Of a stretch of DNA of 64,000 bases, positions 1 to 31,032 are shown in pieces (the stretch's first letter is position 1; every line of letters begins with the position of its first letter). The DNA is from Mugil cephalus (taxonomy: Eukaryota > Chordata > Actinopteri > Mugiliformes > Mugilidae), in contig NC_061777.1 in NCBI RefSeq assembly GCF_022458985.1, positions 14,783,668 through 14,847,667 on the forward strand. The letters are read 5' to 3'. The notes below the pieces were generated by a model that did not search any database, had not been told where the DNA came from, and saw only the letters and a list, made by a program, of their open reading frames with translations. A program made the translations under genes and the position numbers.

Positions 1-1
1 T

Positions 2-3000
2 TACTCCACCGCCATGGAGTCCATCCAAGGAGACGGGAAGGCTGCTGAAGCCCTCACCACAGACGACACGTGAGTTGGCTCAGTCGGGGGGGGGGGGGAA
101 ACACACACGCACACACGCTCTTATTATGTGCACATATTTGAACACACACACTCCACCTCTGTGTGTCCGTATCTCCACTTTTTCTCTCACAGACGCGGTT
201 GCACAACCGCCGCTTATACCTCTCTCACACAGGACTCTCAGACGGCGTACACACAGTCGGGGCTCTCACATAACCATAGCTACACAAATACAAACACAGT
301 TAACTGTACTGCGTATTTACAGCAATACTCACGAATGTAAATACTGTAAGGGCCCCTTTTACAAACACTTGTAAAACCGCAGAGACCTTTTATTTGCGCA
401 GCGCTCCGAGTCCTTGCAGAGGAACAGTAGCTGTTCTCTCACTGTTGTTTTTACTGTTTTAGGATGGGTGGGATCCCTGCCAAAACACACAAAGAAGAAA
501 AGCTGCTCATCTTCCTGGGTATCATAGATATTCTGCAGTCATACAGGTACGAACCTTGAGGAGATTAAATGCAACCTGCTTCCAATATCTGTCCTTTCAT
601 ACCATTTATTGGAGGTGGCTTTTTTGGAAATGTGACGTGCTGACGAACTGGCCCCAGACATTCCTGCAACATTCTGCAAAATTGGTTGGGTCATCAATAA
701 CCTAGAAAGATGTGGAAATACTTAAAAAGTTAGACTATGACTCAATGCCGATGGTGAGGAAGGAGCTACAAGACATTTTACCGCACTCCTAAAAAGAGAT
801 GAGACATTTTTTTTCTCCACCCAACAGCGAATTAAATCTGCTAAGTTGCCCATCAGTCTTCTTGATTTACGCATTGATTGATTTATTTGTTTATTTATTT
901 TTTTGTCCTGGGTGAAAGAGAGGAGGGTAAACCCTTTTGGCTCATCGGTTTCTTCCAGATTGTGGAAATTTAAAAACACATAAATCTTCTTCAGCCTAGT
1001 GTGCTCGTGCGGCATCAGATGCACAACACGTGGACGAGGTGAGATCGGGCCAGGAAAGATGAATAGGCCCAGTACCCGAGCATTTGTCTGTGTTCGTGGT
1101 AGCTTGCCTCACCCCAAGATAAATCGAATGTTACATAATTTAAAACTTTACTTTTTACTTAAAGTTTTAAGTAAAGTACAGAAAATAAACAAGGGGGGAG
1201 TGGGAAGCATCTCAGGTTGGTTCAAGCTAAATGCGAAGTTTCTGTAAAACGTATCTGTCCAGTGACGAGTCTTCTTCTTCTGTTTCTCCCTCAGATTCAT
1301 TAAGAAGTTGGAACACTCGTGGAAAGCCCTGGTGTACGATGGGGTAAGTTGATGGCAAATCTGACGCTTTTTATGAACGAGCCCTTTATTTGGTGTCAAC
1401 GCTGTGTGTTAAAAACACATCCTTTTTCCTCTCGCTTGTCCTCAGGACTCTGTCTCGGTCCACCGGCCCGGGTTTTACGCCAGCCGCTTCCTCAAGTTCA
1501 TGAGCACGCGGGTCTTCAGGAAGACTCAGCGTAAGTCTGCGGGCTCATCACATCCGTGAAACTAAAAAGGGGAAGGAGCTGCAAAGTGAAGTAGAAAGTG
1601 GGAAATTGCGTCAAGCTGAGTGGAGGGAATCTGTCTGCACTCTTTTTTTATTGGGCGTTGGTGGTTATTTGTGAGTCACTGTAACATAACAAAGATAAAG
1701 ATAAGTCACTTCTTATAACTGGATCTTCACGATCCATTGTGTGCACACACGTTAAGTGCAATCAAATTTTTATGATATGAAACGACACTGTTGTTTTTGG
1801 AAACGGAGGACTCGATTGTTATCACGTGAGCAGGTCGTACAAAACAGATTGAGTTTGCATTGTGTGTGGCAGCAAAGAAACACATAGCTACACCCCACTG
1901 AGGTGGAGGAAAAGTTAAGTCCAGTAAATGAATTAGGTCACTTCGATTCCCGCTTGTAGACGTTACGGTAATGCAGTTATTCATGTTTATTGTGAACTCT
2001 TTCAGTCCTCAGTGTGACTGGAAGTGATTCACATCAACAGAAAATACAGCAACAAATGTTATGTAACTATTCAGGACCCCCCCTGTGGAAATTAATGAGA
2101 CTGAGGCAATGATTTGAGGATTTAGCCGTGCTATTAACCATTGCCAAGGCCCATCAGGGAGATGACAGGAAAGGATTTCATTTCATGCCCAGCTAGTGAG
2201 GCATGGATAAGGACAGCTTAGGGGACACTTGTGTCATTGTGCATTTTAACAGTTTATTAACGGCTAATTTGGGAGGCAGGGCGCCGGGGTTTCATTGTGT
2301 GCGAACATCGCTTCAGTCTCTTTCCGTTATCTCCCCTAATTATCTTCGTCTCAGCCTCTGCCTCCCCAAATGTGTCCCTCCTTTCTTTCCTCTCCCTGCC
2401 TAATATGCTCCTTTTTTTCCCCCCTCCTTCTCTGCAGCACTTCGATTCTCCCCTTCAAAGAGGACTCGCACTTCCATCCCCGCTCTGAAGTCGTCCTCAC
2501 AGGAGATCCTTTCATCGCAGGCAGATGAGAGGTACGAAGAGGACAGGAGGGATCGGCTGGGAGGGGCCCGCAGTCTGGCCAGTCTGGACGGACAAGGTAC
2601 ACAAAAGTTTGTTGTTTTTTTTTTTGGAAAAACTTACTCTGTCTGTGACAGCGTGCAGTCGACCGCTGGGCAGATTATTCATGTGGTGGATGTTTGGCAA
2701 CACCCAGGGACATTCATAGAAGGGCCTGAATTATTAATGGGCTTGTTTGAAACCTGATTGTGTGAGTGAACATAAATGCACCATGCCCCGCTCTAAACGG
2801 CCTCCTAATGTGGCCATTTCACTTTTTTTTTTTGTGGCTTATTAGAGCTTTTTAGAAACACTCGAGGCCCATTAACAGCAGCTGGTGCTGGGCCATAAAA
2901 ATGCTGTCCTCTCAGCGCCGCCCCTGTGTTGATGCGCCGTTCGACCCCCGGCGCACGGAAAACAACAGAGACTAGCTCGTCATGGCACCCCTCCAGGTGC

Positions 3001-6000
3001 AGCATTTTTTGTGTAGCTTCAGCTCCCCGTTCTTTTTTTAATCTCACTAGCCATCACAATCCGGCCACGCCGCAGGAAGGTTGCATAAGTCCGGTGAATG
3101 TAGCTGCATGATGCGCCTGACCTTTGTTGGGGGTGTTAGCCAACGGCGCACCGGAAGAAACAAGGGAGTGGACGTGGGGCAGGAAGGGAGGTCGCGGGGT
3201 CATGTGTCCTTTTAGAAGTGAGCGCCGGCTGTATTGCGGCGTACGGCAAAGCAATACTGTTACACTTCCTGACCTTGTGCTTTATGGTTACTTAATCATG
3301 AGAAAATCACTTTTGTTCTGAAGTAAGAGGAAATGTGTCAATTTCAACTGAATCAACTTAAATTCTCACTGGTATTATTTTAAGGTTTAAGTCTGGTGAG
3401 TCATGCAAAGGAATTAGACTTAAACTTAGACACGCGCTAACGATCCACGAAGGGAAAATACTTTGTCACCGTAGCTTTGTTGCACATGAAAGAAAAAACT
3501 CATAAAAAAGAAAGATAAAATAAAATGAGATTAAAGTAAACTAAAAAATAAGTGTCATCTAGCAAAATAAAATAAACAGCGTAATCAAAAAACGTACAGA
3601 ATTAGCATTATGAACAAATGTACAAAAGTGGTCACAAAACAGTGTCCAAGGTGATGTGGTTGTTTGGCCGGTTGCATAGCAACAGCGGCATGGTGTTTCC
3701 CTGTCCTTGTCGTTGAGTGAGGGATGTAAACGGCAACGGAGCATGTCCGCCCGTGGAGTCCTGAAGCCGGGGCACGGACGTACCGTGGCCCTACGAACCA
3801 GACGAGCACAGACGTGCTTCATTCATCATACTGATTACCTAATAATTTATAGTCTTCCAGGAATTCCTGGTGATAGGTTTTCTCGGTTAAAGGGGAAGTC
3901 CACAGATTGTACTGTACCATTTGATCATTGTGGCTTGAACCACTTTGCCTGTGTGATAAGCTGAAAATGTGTGTGTGTGTCTGTGTGGTACGTCAAAGGT
4001 CGATGGAGTCTTATCTCGCCTCCGACATGCTTGACGATGAGTTTAGCACAAAACCCAACCAGGGGGCGCTCAGTTTGAAACGCTGAGCCCTTCACGTGGA
4101 AGTGAAAATGTCCCCTCACGTCACACGCGTCTGCTTTTGTCTCCCCCTCAGCTGTGTTTGCCTCGTATCTGCGGCCCGACCTGGTCCCCGCCAACCCGTC
4201 CTTCTACGAGGGCTCCTCCATGGGAACAATCTCCACCTCCTCCATCTTTGTAAACGTGGAAAATCAAACAGAAGACAGGTACGCCGGCTTTTGCCTTTTT
4301 TGCCGCCTCCGGCCACTTTCAGTTTGTTCTGTCGCTCTGAAATGTGTAGCTTATCACGTCCCCCGCCAAAAAACACGTCGCCTCAAGGGCAGGAATGACG
4401 GCACGCCTAACACCCACAACCCATCAGACACACCCCACGTTCTTGTCGCCTGTGCTCTTGCATCACACGGTCCTATCGTTGGCGTGCGTCATGGAGCAGG
4501 TGACTCGGGGCCGTCGTGGCAAATTTGCATCCAGCACACACTGCCTGCACAACATGCGGACAGTCAAAGTATGAGTCCAAAGGCTTCTCATGAAAGTGAA
4601 TTCACAAGTTATTTCTATGCAGGAAAGTTTTAAATTTACAGAATGATTCAGTAATTCCACGCTGACTAACAGCTGGAGCGCCGTTTTTTATTTCACAATC
4701 AAGTACAATTGGAGTTTTACATTGACAGGTTTTATTGCACTTTTGACACAATTTTGCTCTCGCGTCAAACTGCTGCCTGAGCGCTTTCACGTCCCCTTCG
4801 CCGGAAGCTTCTCGAAGCCTCGCCCTTTGCTCTCTGTGTGCTTTCCATCTTTCACCTCTCCTCTGTCTGTCCAGCAGTGTCGGGTTCGGCCCTGCTTTCT
4901 GAGACTCCATTGTGCGCCTTCGCCCGGTCTTGTCCTCTCGCCGGTCACCTGCCGCTGCCCTGACATTGTTCTGTCAACTGTTTTCATAAATATTTAAACA
5001 GCAGCTCTGACACAGTCATACTAGGTGCCATTATGTGGCACAAAGACGGCGACAAAAGAGCACAAGCGGCACAGTGGAGAGTAAATATCAATCAGCCCGA
5101 CAGCTGGTCGCCCTGGTGGACACCTTGTCTCTGGTTGCGTCAGGATTGTTTTTTCTTCTTTTTTTTTTTTTAATAAAGCTGTTGTTTACCTTTATCTGTC
5201 TTAATCTGTTTATCTCTGTGACTCCTTGTTCCTTGCGTTCCCTCTAGAGGATTTCATTTTGACTTTGAACTTACAACGGTGTTAGCCATAAAAAGGTGAA
5301 AGGACATTCCTCAGTTTATCAGGGAGTCACCTGATGTTGAAGGACAGTATAGAGAAAACTGTTTTCTTGTTGCCCCCTAGTGGTGGAATCAGAAACAAAT
5401 AAAGAAAGGCAGGGTTGACAAATGGCTCACTGGAGTACATGACCACCTTCCTAATATTGTGTAGGTCTCCCTTGTGCCTCCAAAACAGTTGTGACTCATC
5501 AGAGAATGGACATTGGTCTTCTGAGGGTGTCCTGTGGCAACAGAAGGTTTTTAGTGTGGGCCTTTGGGTCGTATGAGTTCAGGGGAGGAGCCTCTGTGGA
5601 CCAGGCTTGGTTGAGTGCATCCAACAGATACTTCATCAGTTTGGGATCTAGTGAATTTGGAGGCCAGGTCAACACTTTGTGCTATTTTCCTAAGCCGTTT
5701 TTGTCTGTATCATTGCTATGGGCTGGGGATGCATGGTCTGGTCTAGATGGGTTATAAGTACCATCCACGCAAATGAATGCCAGGTCCAAAAGTTTCCCAG
5801 CAGAACACTGAATCATCACAAGACGCTTAATGCTAATGCCCTCTCCTGTCAGTGGTTTTAATGCTGTAGCTGATCGATTCTCATTTAAATAAGGCAAGTT
5901 TATTTCCATGCGTTTGTGTTGGTTGCATAGCGATAAAATCATAGCTCCTGTTTGCTGCTCTTTAGCCTCGCTTGGCCCCCCTCTACTTTCCATGTTATTC

Positions 6001-6732
6001 TTCCTAAGAATATAATTATTTTTGGCAGTGCTTTCTCAAATTCCAAATGTTGGACCTTAGCCAATATGTCACAGTTCTTCCCTCAAGCGGAACCTTACTT
6101 GAAGTATAAGGGGTGCAATTTTCTAGTTAAACTTAAGTTTAGCTGTATCACATATGCAGCATGGGACCATTTGTAGTGAACTCTCTCCCAGTAAGGGTCT
6201 CATTTATTGTGGTGAAATCCAGCCAGTCTCCAGGAGATTTTCTTCTCTTCCTGCGAGACATTTCTGAGACTTTTGAGGCCTCCTGTGGCCAGACGCCAGA
6301 CAGGTCACACCATCCTGTCTGCAGTCGGTTCATCTCTTTGCCTGTTTGATGTCTCCGCAGGAGTGTGTGATTTGTTTTTCATTCCTCTCTCTCTTATGCA
6401 GCTGCTTCACGTTAACTGCTTTTGACACAGACAGAAATCTCTCGGGGCTTTCTCTGAGTTAATGTTTAAATCTGCTTTTTGTTTTTTTTTTCCAGGGAAG
6501 ACGCCGGATCCAGCTCCACGTTCACCCTGGAGGACAGCGCTATCTGCCTCACCTCCGAGCAGAGCACCATGGATGTGGACATAGATCGTGATGACGGATC
6601 TGTTCTTGATGTCTACTTGGTGAGTTACTCTTTAATTTGTTTTATCAGGTACCATAAGATCTTGACTAGCTTTGTTTTTGCTTGTTCGAAAACAACTAAT
6701 CTTTGTTCCATTTGTTCTTTCTTTCGCAGTGA
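2..6732 (+). CDS. pip5k1b: Phosphatidylinositol-4-phosphate 5-kinase type I beta, 3' part of the gene
   Basis: Makes PI(4,5)P2 from PI4P at the plasma membrane. Only the C-terminal 232 residues are present; the upstream exons with the start and most of the kinase core lie left of the window. Coding exons: 2-69, 463-546, 1295-1343, 1446-1530, 2438-2596, 4152-4278, 6496-6619, then a last exon starting at the stop codon itself (6730-6732). All junctions keep frame. The second exon holds GIIDILQSY, whose IID is the metal-binding (DFG-like) motif. The next exon holds the activation loop [11 protein letters not shown], with the dilysine and the Glu typical of type I rather than type II kinases. After the kinase core comes a variable Ser-rich tail. 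The protein ends SVLDVYL, which I recognise as the PIP5K1B end; PIP5K1A ends differently. That makes B the best paralogue call, though a fish duplicate (ba or bb) cannot be told apart here. Confidence 0.88.
5430..5830 (-). mobile_element. Transposon remnant in a pip5k1b intron
   Basis: Contains ATATTGTGTAGGTCTCCCTT, GTGCCTCCAAAACAG and GAATTTGGAGGCCAGGTCAA, then TTCCCAGCAGAACACTG. This series of phrases I recognise from a widespread fish DNA transposon whose terminal repeat reads ACCGATCAGCCACAACATTA; the transposase would be on the minus strand. Internal deletions are evident and no end is intact here. Confidence 0.5.
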
Positions 6733-7995
6733 AAATAACAGCGTTACAAGATTCATTTTCTCCTGCCCAGCATAAGACAATCGCCACACTCCATTGGACA
6801 GGCCAGTCTGGCGTTTGTCTCCACTTTCAGTGCTGCTAGAACCATGTTGCCACTTGTATTTGCCAACACATGAAAATACTGAGATTCCCACTGGTTGACG
6901 GACTAAAAGGAAACCCCCAGCAAAGTCACACAGATGGACACTGTAGGAACCAATGTGACGTAACGTGTAACGTGCTCAACATCAAGCTGAAACGAGTGTT
7001 GCTTTTTAGAGCATGCATCAACGCAGCGCCTTTATGTTTTATAAATGTATACTGTTTTCATGACCTACACAAAAAGGACCGTGGAGAGAGGGAGGGTAGA
7101 TACATGCAATTCTTTAAATTTTTTTTCTGCTGATCCGAAGTAAAATAAGAGACACTCGGCTGCAACATTTGCAGCTGACGAGAAATGTTTACATTGAACA
7201 TCTACGGCGGTATCCCGGTCCCAGATGAAGAGGAGCAGCGTCACAACAGAGGACACAAGCCAGCTCGTGGCCGCAGCCGACACGGACGAGGGGAGTGCTC
7301 ACGTGACCGGGCTCGAATCTGGAGCCAACCAGGCCACAGAGACTCTGGTGTGGTTAGAGCGGCCAACTTTTCCTTACTGGGCTGTTATTTGTGGCCCTGG
7401 CAATGAGCTGCGAGAGTGAGAAAAGACAGTTACTGGATCTTGGACGAAGCACAGAGCGGTGTGATGATGCACCGGCTCTTGACTTAAAGGCACTTTGGAC
7501 ATTGGATATGACTTCTGTGAGAAATATTTTCCCTCTGAGGACGTTGCTTAGGTGGGTGGGCCACCTAATGTAAACACAGATTTGGATGTGTGAACATGCA
7601 CTTTTGTTTTCTTTCTACTATTCAAATGCGCACCTCTGTCTATCTGTCATTGATGCTACATGTACGGGGACAATGAAGGAACACTGTAGCGCGTTCTCGA
7701 CGCGGAACTGCTAGTTTTAAGAGGTTTCTGTCACGACTGCTTTTCCTCAGGGTATCTTTGATACTGAAGAAATGTGTCCTCCGCAAGACCTTACGAGACA
7801 CGCGTCCAACACTACGAGCTGTCTGATACCTCTCCCTCAAAGATCATATCCAACTATAAATGTTCAAACATAATTTATTGTGTAAATCTCAATATTTTAC
7901 CATTTTGCTGAAAAATCCTTTAATCACTGACTGTAAAGACAATGCATATTTATATATAGAAGAGACTCCTATAAATAAACGGCTAAAAGAAACAA
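6733..7995 (+). other. pip5k1b: 3' UTR of pip5k1b with poly(A) signal
   Basis: About 1.26 kb follows the stop codon with no conserved reading frame. It ends with AATAAA at 7974-7979, so cleavage is expected near 7990-8000. Short open frames around 7185-7573 have no recognisable protein features and are taken as chance. Confidence 0.6.
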
Positions 7996-7999
7996 ACTG

Positions 8000-9740
8000 T
8001 GATTCTGTCGTGTGATCATTTTAATTTACAGAACATTGTCAAATTGCCTTACATTTAGTGCAAATAATAACACTTCTGATGTACAACTTGGAAATATACA
8101 AAGTGTGTGTAGATTACTGACAAAGTATTACAATTAAAAACACTAAATGCATTCTTCAGCTGACATTGCTTGTAGATCTAGCTCTCGTAATTCTGAGCGA
8201 AACAACGAATCCAGCTCCTTCCTCACCTCTGAGCCCCTCAGACTGCTGGCGATTATACTGACTTTTGATGGCATCGAACACAGTCTTCAGAACATTTAAA
8301 TGAGGTAAGATGATGTGAAATGCTGACCGCTCCCCCAGCTTCATTTCAGTGTTGATAAATGCACATCTGGTGGCTGTACAGTAGAGAGAGCCAGGACGTT
8401 TAGGGCCCATCCCGGCGTCTAAGGCATTCTGGGGGTAGTTTATCAGTCATGGGGGCGGGGGGGCAGGAGGCCTCTGCACTGTAGTGTGGGATGTGAAATG
8501 TAATCTTAGCATTATGACGGAGACTGAATGGTGAAGACCTCATCCTGCACAAAAGCAGCAGGGCTGATTCACAAAACCTCGTGAAGGGACAGACGGATTA
8601 TTCCCTGCCCCAGCAGGGGCTGAAAATAACGAAGAAAAAACCAACAGTGTACAAAATGTTTCCACTCGTCTCTCAATGAAAGAGAGAAATTTTCATACCA
8701 GACGCCACTGCCCGCCTATAGAAAATATCCGTCGGTTTAGAGACAGATACGTGCTGACAATAGACCGCAGTGTAGCATCTATAGACCACAGTTCAGCCAT
8801 GTCAAAAATATTGCCAAACATGAGTTAATTACGCTATTCATGTCTGTGTGTATCCTTGGCCCACGTGGGTGATCAAATTCAAGCGTTTAACAGTCAATTC
8901 ACATTTTTCACATTGGTAAACCAACTGAAAACTTACCGTTTTCTCTGTACAATACATTGTGTCCACTGTGCTCTCTGAAAACAACTTTAGAACAATCTAG
9001 AAATATAAAGATATCAAAGCTTTAGGCTCTGACCCCCCATCAAACTCCAAATTTAAAAAAAAAATAAAAAAAAAAATAGAGTTGTCACGAGAGGGACAGG
9101 AGAAGGCAATAAAGAGGAGATAGTGTACCACAGCTCGCCTGCGTGTTTCTAGCTTGTTACTTTCCTCTCTTACGGTAGTTACTTTATAGCAGCAGCGAAA
9201 CAAGTAGCTGTAATACTAGTGATTAAAGAAACCCCCAAATAGTTTGTAATCATAAGAAATGTACAAAACAATTTACAAAAAAAAGAGAGCAAATAATAAA
9301 TCAAAAACCACTCTTGAAATTACATACAAACAGCGGCACGACCAATAGATGGCGCTAAGCCATTACAACGCGGCTGGGATGAGATCTACCGATGCATTAA
9401 AGCTGTAAAACCAGTCCGGTCTTCACGCAGGTTTCCGGTGAAGTGCTGCCCCGCAAGTAGCAGTCTGAAAGCAGGTTCTGACTGGCGAACAGGAACTGTA
9501 GTCATCAAGAGTCACCTCCAGAGGGAAAACCACGGCCCTCTGAAACAACAGGGTTAAGAAGAGATGAATAACTTGAGATAATAATAATAATGATAAAAAT
9601 AATGATAAAAATAATAAAATGTGTGCTGATTCATAACTACAGATAAAGCTCCAGCCGGGATAACATGTCCCATATACCAAGAGTGAACCGAATGAGTCAT
9701 CTAGCTGTATGTGCTTCAGTTCCTTGGTACCTCTTAGTGC
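8000..9740 (-). other. cert1: 3' UTR of cert1
   Basis: Runs from the cert1 stop down to about 8,000. The best poly(A) signal on this strand is ATTAAA (8020-8025 in plus coordinates); an AATAAA further on (7874-7879) lies inside the opposing pip5k1b 3' UTR. The interval is AT-rich with poly(A)/poly(T) runs near 9055-9080 and an AAT-rich patch near 9580-9615. No coding potential is seen. Confidence 0.55.
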
Positions 9741-27727
<17,987 letters not shown>

Positions 27728-28337
27728 TTAACTCCAAGTTTGAAATAAAACTTAAAAAACTGGTTTAAACGGCGACACGACCGCGTAGCTTACGGAGAGC
27801 TGCCGGAGTTCAAACCTGCAGACAGTTTCCCCAAATTTATCCGAAACGTCGGTGAGTCAATGTTGATTGGGCATTAACCGAAAGTACAAAAGATCATCCG
27901 GATGGCTCAGGTGGTTTGACAGACTTCGACCATGCTAGCTTGTCTGGAGATGACAGCTGGGCAACAATTTCTCGGGTCTGCGGTGCTTTGTTTTGAAACT
28001 GACGCCGAATACAAATGAGAGGAGCTAACTTAGTTAGCGTTAGCTGTCAATCTGCGCAACTAGCTAGCATCAACTTAACTAGCAACTTGAGTCAGTTCCC
28101 GTTGGAGATTCTCCGCTGCAGACGATAACCTGCCCGAAAGAGTAATCGATACCGGAGGCCTTCTGCCCTCAACACCAGTCTACAGACGGACTGCGTCTCC
28201 ACTGAGGTTCCGCAGCTCAGTTAGCGATAGCTGGTAATATATGTGTGACACTAGCTTGCCTTGACTCGGCTGAAGGAGGAGGGGGAGGAGGAGGAGGAGG
28301 AGAAGGAGGAGGAGCCGCGGACCGACACGCTTTACTG
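27728..28337 (-). promoter_or_regulatory. cert1: cert1 5' UTR and promoter region
   Basis: This 600-bp block lies directly upstream of the cert1 start and is richer in GC and CpG than the DNA beyond it. It contains a cluster of GCTAAC/GTTAGC words at 28023-28083 and a GGA-repeat purine tract at 28276-28315. It ends where the hAT-like element begins. No TATA box is obvious. The transcription start cannot be placed from sequence alone. Confidence 0.45.
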
Positions 28338-29484
28338 TAGTGATGTTCGATACCACCGAAAATCCAGGCTGATTTCGGTGATGTCGATCCGATACCGATA
28401 CTTTGTGCAAATGGCAACTGCACCTTTATGTGTCTGGTAAATCTAAATAAATAAATAAATTAAGGGTGGTGTATTTCAAATCACAGCTTCATAAAGAATA
28501 CAAGACATCAGAGTAATTTATTTATGTATTTTAAACATGGAAGTATATTTAGGTAGCGACCTCTTGTAGCCGAGTTAATACAACAACAGAAAAACCAAAC
28601 AGAGGACACGTTCTGTCTGTGAAGGATCTCAGTCATCCAGGTCATGGTAATCCAAAAGGCATTTGAAGAAAGGCAACTGGACTTCTTGAAGACGTCACCC
28701 ATCCGAGTGGCTCCTTCAGTTCTCATAGACTGGTGGGAAGTTGAGGTTTAAATAGGAAAACTCTGTGAGTAAAACCCATCAGAAACTTGCTTGACTTGTT
28801 TCTGTAATAGCCAGAAATTGGTGCCACTAATTTTCGTTAATGGCTGGGTGCCTAGCTGTCATTAAGGAGGGGGTCTGTTTGCCTAAGATATTTACCCTAT
28901 GAATGGTGCTTTAACACAGTCATTGAGAGACTCCAGTCTCAAGCTGTGAATGGTGTTAAAACTTGGGGACAGAAGTCAAGGCTGTAAATTGACAGCAGAT
29001 TAAATCTCAGTCCACCTTTCCTGTTTAGAGAAGGTTTCTTCAATTTGACATAAATGGATTCCTTTACTTCTTTCTCAAACCATCTGTCCTCTCTGATTAG
29101 GACTTTTATGAGAGGACACGGTCATACACTATTCACTAAAAAAGTAAAGTAATAAGACCAACATTTTACTAAAGTGAATTATTGTTTGATTACTGAGAAC
29201 TGTTATCAAAATGAAAACTTGCATCTTTACTCTGACACTGCGCTCACCTCTTCTGTCTGCCTCATCATAAATGCCTCGTATTCTGTGTTGTGGGTTAACC
29301 TGAGGTGTTTCACATGGTTTGTTATGTTGCCACAACTCAGTGCCGCTAGTTCAGTTACTTTCACTGTGTTTCTATTATTGATACATGACCACAGTATCAA
29401 AAGTATCAATGTAAATCGATATTTACATTGGAGAGATAATTTTACAGCAGGATCGGTGTTTCTGTATCGATCCGCACATCACTA
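28338..29484. mobile_element. hAT-like DNA transposon, 1.15 kb, with a nested retroelement
   Basis: It begins TAGTGATGT and ends with the inverse ACATCACTA; GATAC and CACCGA words are also shared inside the two ends. The 8 bp outside each end, CTTTACTG (28330-28337) and TTTTACTG (29485-29492), agree at seven of eight positions, as expected for a hAT 8-bp target duplication. There is no transposase frame. The inner part (about 28,570-29,105) is a separate Penelope-like fragment. Confidence 0.7.
28570..29105 (-). mobile_element. Penelope-like retroelement fragment (C-terminal end and 3' tail)
   Basis: On the minus strand, 29102 down to 28939 reads as an open segment containing EDRWFEKEVKES, then KKPSLNRKGG, then a stop. 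I recognise this as the C-terminal tail that follows the GIY-YIG domain in fish Penelope-like retroelements. The DNA after the stop (28,570-28,930) resembles the widespread fish 3' sequence of these elements, including GAAGGATCTCAGTCATCCAG. The reverse transcriptase and most of the endonuclease are absent, so it is a dead 5'-truncated copy. Confidence 0.6.
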
Positions 29485-29492
29485 TTTTACTG

Positions 29493-30840
29493 TGTTTCTA
29501 TCACCTCCCATATACTGTATATACTATGGACAAACCCATCGTGATGTCACTGTATGTGGTTGTTGTGCGCTCATCTGGGCGCTTCATTACGATTCTTATA
29601 GTTGAATTAATAAATATTTATTAACAAACATTTCCTTCACGAATATCAGTGATAATATCAGACGGCCCTGTTTAGGATGGTAAGAGGAGGAGTGGATGGG
29701 GGTCTCTTCCTAAAGTCCACAGTCATCTCCGCAGTATATATATATTAGAGTTCTGTTACAAGTTTTGGGTCACATTTGATGAATTCTATTGCAAGCAAAT
29801 ATATATTTTTTAAAATAATTATTAGAAGAAAATGGCAAATTAAAGTCAAAATCATCAAAGCATCAACACTAAGGTTAACGCATCTGGGCTTGGAGTGATG
29901 ACTTTCAAAGTGTTCAGTTTTCCAGTTCTTCATCTCATGCAGAACATGTGGATCACCTGAATTTTATACAGACAAATAGACATGTAAAATAATGTGTTAT
30001 ATGTACAGAATGTGTACGGAATATTATTACAAATATTCACATTTTGATTCCTCGATCTTAATTTACATTTCCGTCTAACACAAACTACTAACATATAATG
30101 TCATTCAAAGCGGGAACCCCCTTAATTATGAGGAATTTTAAACGTTTATTAAAAAAATAAATGAATGAGTTAGAAATAAATTCTCCCCCCGTACAGTTGT
30201 CATGAATAGAAATAAACAACTGAGACCAACAACGTTTTTGAACCAGGCTGTAAACATGATTAATAGTGCTGTAAAGTTGGGCTTTTTAACATGGATTTCT
30301 ATGGGGCGGCCACTCGATAAACTGCGATTTTTTGCACTTTCACCAATGGCTTCATCGCTCAGACCTGGAGGTTTTTACTGCGTAGAGAGAGCGAGAGAGA
30401 CAAGCTAGACAGATTTACAGTTACACAGGAAGCTGAACAGGTTTGCATCAAACTAAAAGCATATACTGTTTCATACGTGCGTAATCGTAACTGTATTTGA
30501 CACCGAACTAGGTCACGGTATCGCACGACAAATGGTTTGTAATATGAGTCTGAAATTACGCAAAAAAAGGTTCATGAGCAAGGTAAGTGGTTTGCAAAGA
30601 CCAACACCGGAAATGCGGATTTTATTTTGGCGATAACTTGAATTTTGTGGCACTTCTTGTACGGCATTTTCCCACGATGGTTCTGGAGTAATTTGTATAA
30701 TTTGGACAACACATGAATCTAATGTTCATTGAACCCAATCACATAGTCCAGTCTTCCAAAAACACCGTTTAGGGTAATGTATAAAAAAATAAAAATTATC
30801 ATTATCAAGTGCCGGTTTGACCCTCCGCCCCTTTCTATCA
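29493..30840. other. AT-rich intergenic DNA between cert1 and polk
   Basis: No conserved exon, RNA gene or clear repeat was found. There is a short TA run near 29738-29748 and several poly(A)/poly(T) tracts. It separates the hAT-like element from the polk promoter. Confidence 0.5.
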
Positions 30841-31032
30841 TGACGTCTAAACCCGGAAGTACCGCCAAAACTGTAGCCGTCGCTATTTTCAAAACATGTA
30901 CAGACATGACGGCCGAGCGAGACCGTTTCAGTGAGATTGTCACTTTACGGCGGCGATTAGGGACATTTTAGACTTATATCATTCGACTTTACAACAAACG
31001 ACTGTTTTCTTACCAAGTTCCCATTCAGTAGG
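30841..31032 (+). promoter_or_regulatory. polk: polk promoter / 5' UTR
   Basis: Just upstream of the polk ATG the DNA becomes CpG-rich. It holds TGACGT (30841-30846, CRE half-site) and CCGGAAGT (30853-30860, ETS-type site), both common in TATA-less housekeeping promoters. The start site probably lies shortly downstream. A separate untranslated exon cannot be excluded. Confidence 0.45.

Noticed and set aside
14-16. ATG near the left edge as a start codon
   Set aside because: [10 protein letters not shown] is an internal part of the type I PIP kinase core; the real start is left of the window.
6620-6775. Longer pip5k1b C-terminus by reading past 6619
   Set aside because: The protein end SVLDVYL matches the family, a good GTGAGT donor follows, and a stop lies right after the next acceptor.
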